DNA from: Rhodococcoides kroppenstedtii
GTDB taxonomy: Bacteria > Actinomycetota > Actinomycetes > Mycobacteriales > Mycobacteriaceae
NCBI RefSeq assembly: GCF_900111805.1
Contig: NZ_FOJN01000012.1
Span: 100,074 to 164,073, forward strand
Direction: 5' to 3'
Length of the DNA: 64,000 bases
Below the pieces are notes generated by a model that ran no database searches, was not told the DNA's origin, and saw nothing but the letters and a program-made list of their open reading frames with translations. The translations under genes and the position numbers were made by a program. This document shows positions 24,958-32,624 of the stretch, piece by piece; the stretch's first letter is position 1, and every line of letters starts with the position of its first letter.

Positions 24958-25787
24958 GCCTGCTCACCGTCGAGGACCTCGTCGTCGACTACCCCGTGGC
25001 CACCGGAACGTTCCGCGCCGTCGATCACGTCAGCTTCAGCGTCGACAAGGGCTCCACGCTCGCCGTCGTCGGTGAGTCGGGATGCGGCAAGTCGACCATC
25101 GCCAAATCGATCGTGCGGCTGCTGACCCCGACGTCCGGGCGGATCCTGGTGGACGGCACGGACATCGCCCGGTTGTCGGAGCGAGCACTGCGCCCGTTCC
25201 GGTCCCGAGTGCAGATGGTGTTCCAGGACCCGTACGGCTCGCTCGATCCACACCTGACCGCCGTCGACATCGTCGGCGAACCCCTGCGCCTGCAGGGCAT
25301 CCGGTCGAAGTCCGAACGCCACCGTCGCGCCGCCGAACTGCTCGACCAGGTCCAGCTGCCGCCGTCGTCCCTCGGGCGTCGTCCCGCAGAGTTCTCCGGC
25401 GGCCAGCGTCAACGCATCGGCATCGCCCGCGCTCTGGCGTCGGGTCCGGAGATCCTGGTGTGCGACGAGGCCACCAGCGCACTCGACGTGTCCGTCCAAG
25501 CGCAGGTGCTCGACCTCCTGCGGTCGATCCAGCAGGACACCGGCATCACCTACGTGTTCATCTCGCACAATCTCGGGGTCGTGCGCGAGATCAGCGATCA
25601 CGTGATCGTCATGCGCAAGGGCGCGGTGGTCGAATCCGGTTCCACCGCCGACGTTCTCGCCGATCCACAGCACCCCTACAGCGCAGCGCTGCGTGCCGCT
25701 GCGCTGGACCCCACCACCATGGTCGGCCTCAAGCCGCGCTACGTTCTGTCCGGCCGTCCCGCCCCCGTCGCCACCCGAGGAGTCTGA
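24954..25787 (+). CDS. ABC transporter ATP-binding protein (DppF type)
   Basis: A 277-residue ATPase with Walker A GESGCGKSTI (41-50), MVFQDPYGSLDP Q-loop, signature FSGGQRQRIGIARAL, Walker B ILVCDEATSALD and switch VFISHNLG. DPQHPYSAALRAA is the family C-terminal tail. The ATG overlaps the DppD-like stop (ATGA), so the two ATPases are co-translated. The upstream extension of this frame is not coding. Confidence 0.93.
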   Translation: MSLLTVEDLVVDYPVATGTFRAVDHVSFSVDKGSTLAVVGESGCGKSTIAKSIVRLLTPTSGRILVDGTDIARLSERALRPFRSRVQMVFQDPYGSLDPHLTAVDIVGEPLRLQGIRSKSERHRRAAELLDQVQLPPSSLGRRPAEFSGGQRQRIGIARALASGPEILVCDEATSALDVSVQAQVLDLLRSIQQDTGITYVFISHNLGVVREISDHVIVMRKGAVVESGSTADVLADPQHPYSAALRAAALDPTTMVGLKPRYVLSGRPAPVATRGV

Positions 25788-25792
25788 CGACA

Positions 25793-26752
25793 ATGGAATC
25801 CGGAATGCACTTCGGTTCGATGGTGCTGGGCACCATGACCTTCGGCGACACCGTCGACCTCGACGGGGCGCGGGCTCTGCTCGACGTTGCGCTCGACGCC
25901 GGGATCACCCACCTCGACACGGCCAACGGCTACTCGGCCGGTGACGCGGAGCGCATGCTCGCCGAGCTGCTCGCAGGCCGCCGAGATCGCGTCACCGTCG
26001 CCACCAAGGCCGGCATGTACCTCGGCGACGCGGGTGGTCACTCGCCCCTGTCCCCCGAAGGCCTGCGGCTGAGCCTGGAGGCGAGTCTCGTGCGACTCGG
26101 CGTCGAGCACGTCGATCTGTACTACCTGCACCAGCCCGATCGCGCCGCCTCGCTGCACGACACTCTGTCCACCGTCGCGAAGTTCGTCGCCGAGGGCAAG
26201 ATCGGCGCGCTGGGCGTCTCGAACTTCGCCGCCTGGCAGATCGCCGAGGTGAACCGCGTGTGCGACGAGGTCGGCGCGCCCCGACCCGTCGTCGCCCAGC
26301 AGCTCTACAACCTTCTCGCCCGCCGCATCGAGGAGGAGTACGCCGAGTTCGCCTCGACCACCGGCATCGCCACGATGGTCTACAACCCCCTCGGAGGAGG
26401 CCTGCTCACGGGCAAGCACACCTTCTCCGACGAGCCCGGCGAAGGGCGCTTCGGCGATTCACGTCTGGCCGGGATGTACCGCGAACGCTACTGGAACGCC
26501 GACATCTTCGACGCCGTGTCGCGGCTCGCGGCCGTGGCCGACGGCGCCGGCATGCCGCTGACCGAGCTCGCCCTCCGGTGGCTGCGCTCGACCCCCACCG
26601 CCGGCCCCATCCTGCTCGGCGGATCCCGAACCTCCCACCTGCAGGCCAACATCGACGCCCTCGGCCGGGGCCCGCTGCCGGCCGACGTGGTGGCCGCCTG
26701 CGACGAGGTCGGCGCTGCTCTGCGCGGACCCATGCCCGCCTACAACCGATAG
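25793..26752 (+). CDS. Aldo/keto reductase
   Basis: A 319-residue (beta/alpha)8 NADPH-dependent reductase. The catalytic tetrad is visible as the Asp and Tyr in HLDTANGYSAG (about 39-49), Lys in VATKAGMYL and His in LYYLHQPDR. The cofactor-binding GALGVSNF and the C-terminal GGSRTSHLQANIDAL are family-typical. It starts 5 nt after the last ABC gene and is followed by the aldolase. It probably interconverts an aldehyde or keto group of the imported sugar acid. Confidence 0.88.
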   Translation: MESGMHFGSMVLGTMTFGDTVDLDGARALLDVALDAGITHLDTANGYSAGDAERMLAELLAGRRDRVTVATKAGMYLGDAGGHSPLSPEGLRLSLEASLVRLGVEHVDLYYLHQPDRAASLHDTLSTVAKFVAEGKIGALGVSNFAAWQIAEVNRVCDEVGAPRPVVAQQLYNLLARRIEEEYAEFASTTGIATMVYNPLGGGLLTGKHTFSDEPGEGRFGDSRLAGMYRERYWNADIFDAVSRLAAVADGAGMPLTELALRWLRSTPTAGPILLGGSRTSHLQANIDALGRGPLPADVVAACDEVGAALRGPMPAYNR

Positions 26753-26761
26753 GAATCCCTC

Positions 26762-27523
26762 GTGTCCGTCGACGATTTCGCCCGCCGCCTGCGCGCCCGT
26801 GAGCAGGTGTTGGGCTACTGGTCCGTCATCGATTCGCCCGTGTCCACCGAGTGGCTCGCCCACGTCGGGTGGGATTACCTCTGCCTCGATCTCCAGCACG
26901 GACTGATCGGTTACGACGGCCTGCTCCGCGGACTCACCGCCGTCGACGCCGCGCACGGCCCGGCCGGGCTGGTCCGAGTGGAGGCGAATGATCGGACCTA
27001 CATCGGCAAGGCGCTCGACGCCGGCGCCCGCGGGGTGATCGTGCCGCTGATCGACACCGCCGAGGACGCCGCCCTCGCCGTCTCCTACTCCCGGTACCCA
27101 CCCGTCGGGGTGCGGTCCTACGGGCCTATGCGCTCGCAGCTCCGCGTCGGCCCCCTGCCCGCCGAGGCGAACGACGCCGTGGTGGTGCTCGCCATGATCG
27201 AGACGCCCGAGGGTCTGGAGAACGTCGAAAGCATCTGCGCCGTTCCCGGACTGGACGGCATCTACGTCGGACCGTCGGACCTGCGCATCGCCGTCGGAGG
27301 CAGTTCTCCCGCCGACAGCTCCGTCGACGAGGTCTTCGACGCTGCCCTCGTGCGCATCGCCGACGCCGCCGCGGCCGCGGGCATCGCCTGCGGCATCCAC
27401 ACCCCGTCCGGCGAGGTCGCGGCCCGGCGGCTGACGCAGGGCTTCACCTTCGCCACCGTCGCCTCCGATCTGACCCACCTGAAGGCCGCGTCCGAGGCGC
27501 ACCTGGTGGCGGCGCGGGGTTGA
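26762..27523 (+). CDS. HpcH/HpaI-family class II aldolase
   Basis: A 253-residue class II (metal-dependent) aldolase: LGYWSVIDSPVSTEWLAHVGWDYLCLDLQHG near residues 18-48, GVIVPLIDTAEDA in the middle, the metal-ligand Glu in MIETPEGLENV and GLDGIYVGPSDL near the C-terminus. The family splits 2-keto-3-deoxy acids into pyruvate and an aldehyde. The GTG start follows AGGAA. As last gene of the transporter operon it supplies a cleavage step that the kinase-dehydrogenase branch lacks. Confidence 0.9.
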   Translation: MSVDDFARRLRAREQVLGYWSVIDSPVSTEWLAHVGWDYLCLDLQHGLIGYDGLLRGLTAVDAAHGPAGLVRVEANDRTYIGKALDAGARGVIVPLIDTAEDAALAVSYSRYPPVGVRSYGPMRSQLRVGPLPAEANDAVVVLAMIETPEGLENVESICAVPGLDGIYVGPSDLRIAVGGSSPADSSVDEVFDAALVRIADAAAAAGIACGIHTPSGEVAARRLTQGFTFATVASDLTHLKAASEAHLVAARG

Positions 27524-27554
27524 GTCGGGTGGGTCGGGTCTGCGCTGGGGCTAG

Positions 27555-27630
27555 CGCCGATCCGCGCGACTTTCAGGGATCCGCTGCTGCTGCAGCCGCC
27601 GCGGATCGCTGAAACACCGGCGGATCGGCG
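27555..27630. repeat. Nested palindromic repeat, family A copy 3 (76 bp)
   Basis: The outer arms CGCCGATCCGC and GCGGATCGGCG pair over 11 bp. The inner TTTCAG-G-GATCCGC pairs with GCGGATC-G-CTGAAA, keeping the G-G mismatch seen in copies 1 and 2. The outer part of that inner stem differs from copies 1 and 2 on both strands together, that is, with compensatory change. It lies between the ends of the convergent aldolase and DUF559-like genes. Confidence 0.9.
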
Positions 27631-27632
27631 AG

Positions 27633-28538
27633 TCACGGCACTCGGTGCGTCAGCGGCGGGGGTCGGCCCTTGGCCATCGCCATCGCCCGACGGACCTTGA
27701 CGGCTCCCGCGTCCGAGGCGAGGTCCGCCCACGTCAGCCGGGCCACCACCCACCCGAGCGACATCAACTCGTCGTGCCGCTTCTTCTCCTCGAACAGGAC
27801 CTGTTCGGAGGTGTACTTCACCCGGCCGTCGAACTCGACGATCACCCCGTCGAGCAGGAAGTCGGGGCGACACACGAACGAGCCGTGACGCAGAGTCACC
27901 TGCAGCTCGAACGCGGGAAACCCGAAGCGCTGCAGGTACACCCGAGTTCGCGACTCACCGATACTCTCGCTGCTCCCGTCGGCGAAAGCCACGGTTCGAC
28001 GGGCCGAGCTGCACCCGGTCATCCCGGCGCACCCGTCGAGCGCGGCATCGACGTCCGCCCGCGACGTCACCGCGAGTGCCGAATCCACCACGCACACCCC
28101 GGCTTCGAACGGCAGTTGCCGTGCGAGGTCCACGGCCGTCTTGGCCACGGTGGTGGCGGTCAGACCGCGGACCCGAGTGAGACAGCCGTTCAGCCTGTTG
28201 GTGTGCGTGTGTACGCGAGCAGTCCGCCGACCGCCCCGCGCGGCGTCGACGCTGAGGTGCACCCGCGACAGGTCGGGGTTCCACATCCGCAGGTCGTGCA
28301 GGACCGCAGCGGAGACGTGACTGACGACGGGGTTCGTCCGAGCGGCAACGACCCCGCGGACCGCGAGGAGGTGACGGCCTCGCTCGCTCGTGTCCGCGTA
28401 GGCGGCGGCGTCGCTGTAGACGCCGCGACCGACGCAGACCAGTCCGCCCCGCCGACGTGCAGTCCTGATCTCCTGGTCCCCGACTCCCGCTGCGGCGAGC
28501 TGCGCACGCGTCAGGAAGGTTCGCCCCGTGATGTCCAC
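27633..28538 (-). CDS. AbiEi-antitoxin-domain/DUF559-like nuclease-fold protein
   Basis: A 301-residue protein of a type common in actinobacteria. The N-terminus resembles the AbiEi winged-helix domain: FLTRAQLAAAGVGDQEI, then LVCVGRGVYS. The C-terminus has a Vsr/DUF559-like PD-(D/E)XK pattern: RPDFLLDGVIVEFDGRVKY, followed by EEKKRHDELMSLGW. That suggests an endonuclease fold, but activity is unproven. The GTG at 28538 is preferred because it begins just before the wHTH; ATGs at 28592 and 28604 would add 18-22 residues without homologous look. Palindromic repeats of the same family flank it on both sides (27555-27630 and 28611-28682). Confidence 0.7.
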   Translation of the reverse strand: MDITGRTFLTRAQLAAAGVGDQEIRTARRRGGLVCVGRGVYSDAAAYADTSERGRHLLAVRGVVAARTNPVVSHVSAAVLHDLRMWNPDLSRVHLSVDAARGGRRTARVHTHTNRLNGCLTRVRGLTATTVAKTAVDLARQLPFEAGVCVVDSALAVTSRADVDAALDGCAGMTGCSSARRTVAFADGSSESIGESRTRVYLQRFGFPAFELQVTLRHGSFVCRPDFLLDGVIVEFDGRVKYTSEQVLFEEKKRHDELMSLGWVVARLTWADLASDAGAVKVRRAMAMAKGRPPPLTHRVP

Positions 28539-28610
28539 CGACTCAGCGTCTCTCACTGGCTCGTGCGACTGCGGTGACCGTCCACAGGGCATCGCGTTGT
28601 CCACAGCGCC

Positions 28611-28682
28611 CCGATCCGCGCGCGGTTCAGCACTCCGCGTGAGCTACAGCCGGCGCGGACTACTGGAACTGCAGCGGATCGG
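28611..28682. repeat. Nested palindromic repeat, family A copy 4 (72 bp, diverged)
   Basis: The outer arms CCGATCCGC and GCGGATCGG pair over 9 bp as in the other copies. The inner stem is diverged: TCCGCG pairs with CGCGGA and the adjoining TTCAG/CTGGAA region with a wobble. It lies in the divergent gap between the DUF559-like gene and the DUF4262 gene. Confidence 0.82.
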
Positions 28683-28741
28683 AAACCGTGTCGCGGTCCG
28701 GCGTTAGCTTCGCGGTCCACATCGACACCAAGGGGGACCAT

Positions 28742-29170
28742 ATGTGCGACGGACCGATCGATCTCGGCATGGTCAAGAAGAACATCAGGAACCGCGGCTG
28801 GCACGTCACGGCTGTTCACGGGGGCGGGGACTTCGCGTACACCAGCGGGCTCACCGAAAACGGACTGCCGGAGCTGCTCTGTCACGGGCTCCCCGCACGG
28901 CTTGCCTACGAGGTGTTCGCCGAGCTGCGCGAGACGATGCTCGACGATCCCGCGCTGGTGGCCCCGTCGATGACGATCCACGGGGCGGTGGGCGGCATTC
29001 CCGCTCTGTCGTTCGTCGAGGTGCTGGACCGGTCCGACATGGTGGTCACCCGAGCCCTCTATCCGCAGTTCACCGCTCTGCAGGTGGTGTGGCCGGATGC
29101 CTACGGGGTGTTCCCGTGGGAGGAGCACTACACGATGTGCGCCGACCACCAACCCCTGCGCGGGATCTGA
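28742..29170 (+). CDS. DUF4262 domain protein
   Basis: A 142-residue soluble protein matching the DUF4262 pattern: RGWHVTAVHGGGDFAYTSGLTENGLPELLCHGLP, then a C-terminal QVVWPDAYGVFPWEEHY. The family is of unknown function and often occurs near contractile or toxin-related genes. AAGGGGGA lies 5 nt before the ATG. Two downstream genes on the same strand (467-aa protein and HD hydrolase) may belong to the same transcript, but a 78-nt gap separates the first from it. Confidence 0.75.
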   Translation: MCDGPIDLGMVKKNIRNRGWHVTAVHGGGDFAYTSGLTENGLPELLCHGLPARLAYEVFAELRETMLDDPALVAPSMTIHGAVGGIPALSFVEVLDRSDMVVTRALYPQFTALQVVWPDAYGVFPWEEHYTMCADHQPLRGI

Positions 29171-29248
29171 TTCCTGTCGGACCCCTCCTGTAGACAAGGG
29201 GTGAGCGGTGAACGGTCCCGCTCGTCGGGCATCACCCAGGAGCACCCC

Positions 29249-30652
29249 ATGTCTCACTCCCCTTTCGGCCTGTTCGGTCGACCGGCCGGTGACCCCGGCT
29301 TCACGGTCGCCATCGAGATCGGCACCGATCTGTACGACCTCGAGCTCGAGCAGCAGTGCCGCATCCTCGAGCTGACCGGACGCCCCGGGGCGGACTTCGA
29401 TCAGTCCGCCACCGGGTGCGCTCGGGTGGTCTACGAACTGCCGCACACCGGTTGGGTTCAGGCCGGCACGGACGCACTCGACGTCCTACAGGCGGTGCTG
29501 GGCGAGTTCGAGGTGTTCGGGGCCGAGATCTGCCGGTCCGATTTATGGGCCGAGGAGCCGATTTTCCCCACGATGCCGAGCGAGGTGCGTACCGGTCGCC
29601 CACCGGACCAGGACCTCACAGTCGTGACCGTGGAGCTGGACTCGTCAGTACGACGTTCGACGGCCGATCTCGGTCGGGCGCTCCTCGAACTGCGAGCCGT
29701 TGGGGGCGCTCATTGCACACCGGCGCCGGAAGACCGCCACCATCTGATTGTGACCATGCCGAATCGCAGCAGCCTGGTCAGCGCCAGCGCCGTCGCGGGG
29801 AAGTGCTTGATCCCAGTCGGTCACATGTGGCAGATCAACCGCGTTCGTGTCGTCGAGTCACAGACGTACCACCTCGAACTGGAGGACCGCGCCCGCTACC
29901 ACCCACCACGCGTTCCGGACTGGCAGTTCGCGCTCGGCGGCGAGGACGGGCGGATGGTGGTCGTTCCGGACGGCTCGGCGAACCTGCACGGGTGGACGGT
30001 CGCGTCGCGACAGTCGGACGGGCAGGAACACACCGCAGAGCTCACCCGCGATCTGGTGTGGATCGACGAGGCCGGCCTGGTCAATCTGCTCGGGCACGGA
30101 GACCGCATCGAGGCCTGGACCGCGACACTCCCCGGTAGTGCGCTGCTCACGTCGTTCGCGACGCCGCAGGGCACGGAGTTCCTGGTCGACCGGTGGGACG
30201 GCATGACCAACTGGCTCGTGGAAACGCTGGTGCGCAACGGCTCCGGACTGATCGTCGACCTCGGGCCGGGCGGTTACGTCGCTCCGGTCGACGAGGACGT
30301 GGACGACGACCTCGGGCTCGCCGACGTCCTCGACCCGGACGACGAGGTGATCAACGCCCAGCTCCATGTGCTCGACGACGGCGTGGTCATGGTACGGCGT
30401 TCCCGCACCGTGCTGCGCCGACTCCGGCTCGGCGACCACTCCGTCGAAGGCCTGGAGCTCGACGTGTGGCACCACGACGGCCATTTCGACGACTGCACGG
30501 ACGGGTATCTCTTCACCTCCGACCTGCACCTCGCCGCCAGTGCGTGCACGGCGTGGTTTCGCGACCACGGCGGTCTCGAGGCCCTGGACGCCCTCGGCTG
30601 CGACTACTCCTTCGCCGACGCACTTCCCGCCACCGACCGAGAGGACGCATGA
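29249..30652 (+). CDS. Protein of unknown function, paralogous C-terminus with gene at 61669
   Basis: A 467-residue acidic soluble protein that I do not recognise. No signal peptide or membrane segment is visible. The C-terminal ~190 residues (from about DRWDGMTNWLVETLVRNG to the end) match a 233-residue protein encoded at 61669-62370. They share INAQLHVLDDGVVMVRRS, LRLGDHSVEGLELD, YLFTSDLHLAASAC and the final FADALP, at roughly two-thirds identity by eye over the last 90 residues. The N-terminal half has two repeated-looking segments beginning FTVAIEIGTD and DLTVVTVELDSS, suggesting duplicated small domains. The ATG follows CAGGAG. Its stop overlaps the HD gene start. Confidence 0.75.
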   Translation: MSHSPFGLFGRPAGDPGFTVAIEIGTDLYDLELEQQCRILELTGRPGADFDQSATGCARVVYELPHTGWVQAGTDALDVLQAVLGEFEVFGAEICRSDLWAEEPIFPTMPSEVRTGRPPDQDLTVVTVELDSSVRRSTADLGRALLELRAVGGAHCTPAPEDRHHLIVTMPNRSSLVSASAVAGKCLIPVGHMWQINRVRVVESQTYHLELEDRARYHPPRVPDWQFALGGEDGRMVVVPDGSANLHGWTVASRQSDGQEHTAELTRDLVWIDEAGLVNLLGHGDRIEAWTATLPGSALLTSFATPQGTEFLVDRWDGMTNWLVETLVRNGSGLIVDLGPGGYVAPVDEDVDDDLGLADVLDPDDEVINAQLHVLDDGVVMVRRSRTVLRRLRLGDHSVEGLELDVWHHDGHFDDCTDGYLFTSDLHLAASACTAWFRDHGGLEALDALGCDYSFADALPATDREDA

Positions 30653-31380
30653 CCACTTCGACACCCAGCACCCCGACGTCCACCCATGAACTTCTGCTGA
30701 CGGCGCTGCGAGCGACCGCCTTGAAGGACATGGACCCCTCCCTGCTCTTACACGCGATCGACATCGAGGCCGACGCGCGGGGCATCGACCGAACAGATCT
30801 CGACCACGCTCTGGCGGTGGCGTCGTACGCCCACCTCGAGCAACGGCGCACCCAACGGGGCGACCAGGTCGCGGACCCCTACATCACGCATCCGTCGCGC
30901 AACACGCTGCGTCTCCTGCGATACGGGTGCACCGACCAGGCCGTGCTCGTCGCGACGGCACTGCACGACGTGGTAGAGGACCAGCCGGACCGCGTGGTGT
31001 CCCTGCTCGGCGGCTCCGACGCCGCCGCCGACGCGCTGCGACGCCACTTCGGCGACGACGTGGCCGATCTCGTCGCTGCCGTCACGAATCCCCAGCGCGA
31101 TCCTGCGCGTGACAAGGCCGAGCAGTACGCCGAGCACGTCACCGCCGCGATCGCCGATAGGCGCGTGTTCCTGGTCAAACTGACCGACTTCGTCGACAAC
31201 GCCGGAAGCCTGAAGTACCTGGCCGACGACGCCAAGCGATTGAAGCTGGCCGCCAAATACGCACCGCTGGTGCCGATCTTCGCGCGGGCCGCCCACCACC
31301 GCGGCGACCGACTGGGCCTGCCGCCGGAGGGCATGGCGGCCATCGACGACCACCTGCGCGCGATAGCCGACCAGACCTAG
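30649..31380 (+). CDS. HD-domain hydrolase (RelA/SpoT-type HD)
   Basis: A 243-residue single-domain HD protein of the type in SpoT/MESH1. THPSRNTLRLL gives the first His, ATALHDVVEDQ (about 104-114) the HD pair plus VED, and VFLVKLTDFVDN the last metal-binding Asp. It might hydrolyse (p)ppGpp or another nucleotide, but no synthetase domain is present and the specificity is unknown. The ATG overlaps the stop of the 467-residue protein, so the two are probably co-translated. It ends 4 nt inside the end of the convergent amidase gene. Confidence 0.83.
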   Translation: MTTSTPSTPTSTHELLLTALRATALKDMDPSLLLHAIDIEADARGIDRTDLDHALAVASYAHLEQRRTQRGDQVADPYITHPSRNTLRLLRYGCTDQAVLVATALHDVVEDQPDRVVSLLGGSDAAADALRRHFGDDVADLVAAVTNPQRDPARDKAEQYAEHVTAAIADRRVFLVKLTDFVDNAGSLKYLADDAKRLKLAAKYAPLVPIFARAAHHRGDRLGLPPEGMAAIDDHLRAIADQT

Positions 31381-32624
31381 TCCGGAACGCACACCTCCGG
31401 CCGCACGGTGTACCACCGCGTCACGGCCTGGTACCGCTCACCCACACCGAAGAGCGCCCCCTCGTGCCCGACCGGGGCGGTCAGCTGCATCCCCACCGGC
31501 ATGCCCGATTCGCGGTGGAAGCCCACGGGCACAGCGAGAGTCGGGCCCTCGTGCAACGACCAGGGATACGTGAACTGACCCATCCGACGCGACTGCGCCA
31601 GGACGTCGTCGCCACCGTCGATCGGCGGCACGTCGACGGGCATGGTGGGCGTGAGCACCACGTCGACGTCCTCGAACAGCGGAGCGAGCCCGTCGCAGAA
31701 CCGACGACGCGCGTCCGCCGCGTTGCGTCTCTCGGCCTCGGAGATGCCCCGCCCCAGCGAGATTCGCTCCAGTGTGGCGGGCTGGAAGAGGTCGGGACGG
31801 GAGTCCAACCGCTCGCAATGAATCCGCGCGGCGTCGTGATAGATCGCGGTGTAGACCACGTCCTGCGCCGAGGTCGCCTCCGGCACCTCGACGGGCACGA
31901 TCTCGTAGCCGAGCATCGCCAGATCGTCGACGGCGGCCGAGACCACCTCGGCCACAGCGGGATCGACGTCGGCGGTGATGAACACGTCGGGCACACCGAT
32001 GCGCCGTACCGTCCGTGCGACGGGCGGTCCGGCCAGCACCGCGAATGCGTCCGCGACCTCGCGCACCGTCCGGGCCATCGGCCCCACGGTGTCGAATTCC
32101 GGGCTGACGGGAAACACGCCGTCGTTGCTGATCGCGCCGCGGCTCGGCCGCAGGCCGCTGACGCCGCAGGCCGAGGCGGGCAGCCGGACGGACCCGCCGG
32201 TGTCGGTGCCGAGCGCGAGGTCCACGATGCCCGCCGCCACGGCCGCGCCGGAGCCACCGCTCGACCCGGCCGGTACCCGTATCGTGTCCCACGGGTTGCG
32301 CGGCCCGCCGGCCGCAGAGTTCTGCGACGTCACACCGACGGCGAATTCCGCCATGTTCAGGGTGGCGACGACGGCGGCGCCCGCGGCGCGCAGCCGGCGC
32401 ACCACCTCGGCGTCGGTCTCGGCCACGCGGTCGGCGAAGAATCGGGAGGCGCAGGTCGACCGCACCCCTGCGACGTCGATGTTGTCCTTGACGCCCACTC
32501 GCACGCCCGCGAGCGGACCGTCACCCGACCCGGCGTCGTCGATCCACGTGACGACGCTGTTCACGTGGTCGTCGACCCGCTGCGGGGACGGGCCGCGCGA
32601 GGCGGCCCGTCCCCCGTGCACCAT
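31377..32624 (-). CDS. Amidase (amidase-signature family)
   Basis: A 415-residue amidase-signature hydrolase. The catalytic Ser-cisSer-Lys triad is visible as GVKDNIDVAG (Lys), the first Ser in VPAGSSGGSGAAVAAG and the nucleophile in LGTDTGGSVRLPAS. The C-terminal PVGFHRESGMPVGMQL is typical. It is a short member of the GatA-like family; the N-terminus is only about 40 residues before the lysine motif. The ATG overlaps the HyuB-like stop (ATGA), so it is the third gene of the hydantoinase-like operon and probably hydrolyses an amide or carbamoyl product released by HyuAB. Confidence 0.88.
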   Translation of the reverse strand: MVHGGRAASRGPSPQRVDDHVNSVVTWIDDAGSGDGPLAGVRVGVKDNIDVAGVRSTCASRFFADRVAETDAEVVRRLRAAGAAVVATLNMAEFAVGVTSQNSAAGGPRNPWDTIRVPAGSSGGSGAAVAAGIVDLALGTDTGGSVRLPASACGVSGLRPSRGAISNDGVFPVSPEFDTVGPMARTVREVADAFAVLAGPPVARTVRRIGVPDVFITADVDPAVAEVVSAAVDDLAMLGYEIVPVEVPEATSAQDVVYTAIYHDAARIHCERLDSRPDLFQPATLERISLGRGISEAERRNAADARRRFCDGLAPLFEDVDVVLTPTMPVDVPPIDGGDDVLAQSRRMGQFTYPWSLHEGPTLAVPVGFHRESGMPVGMQLTAPVGHEGALFGVGERYQAVTRWYTVRPEVCVPD

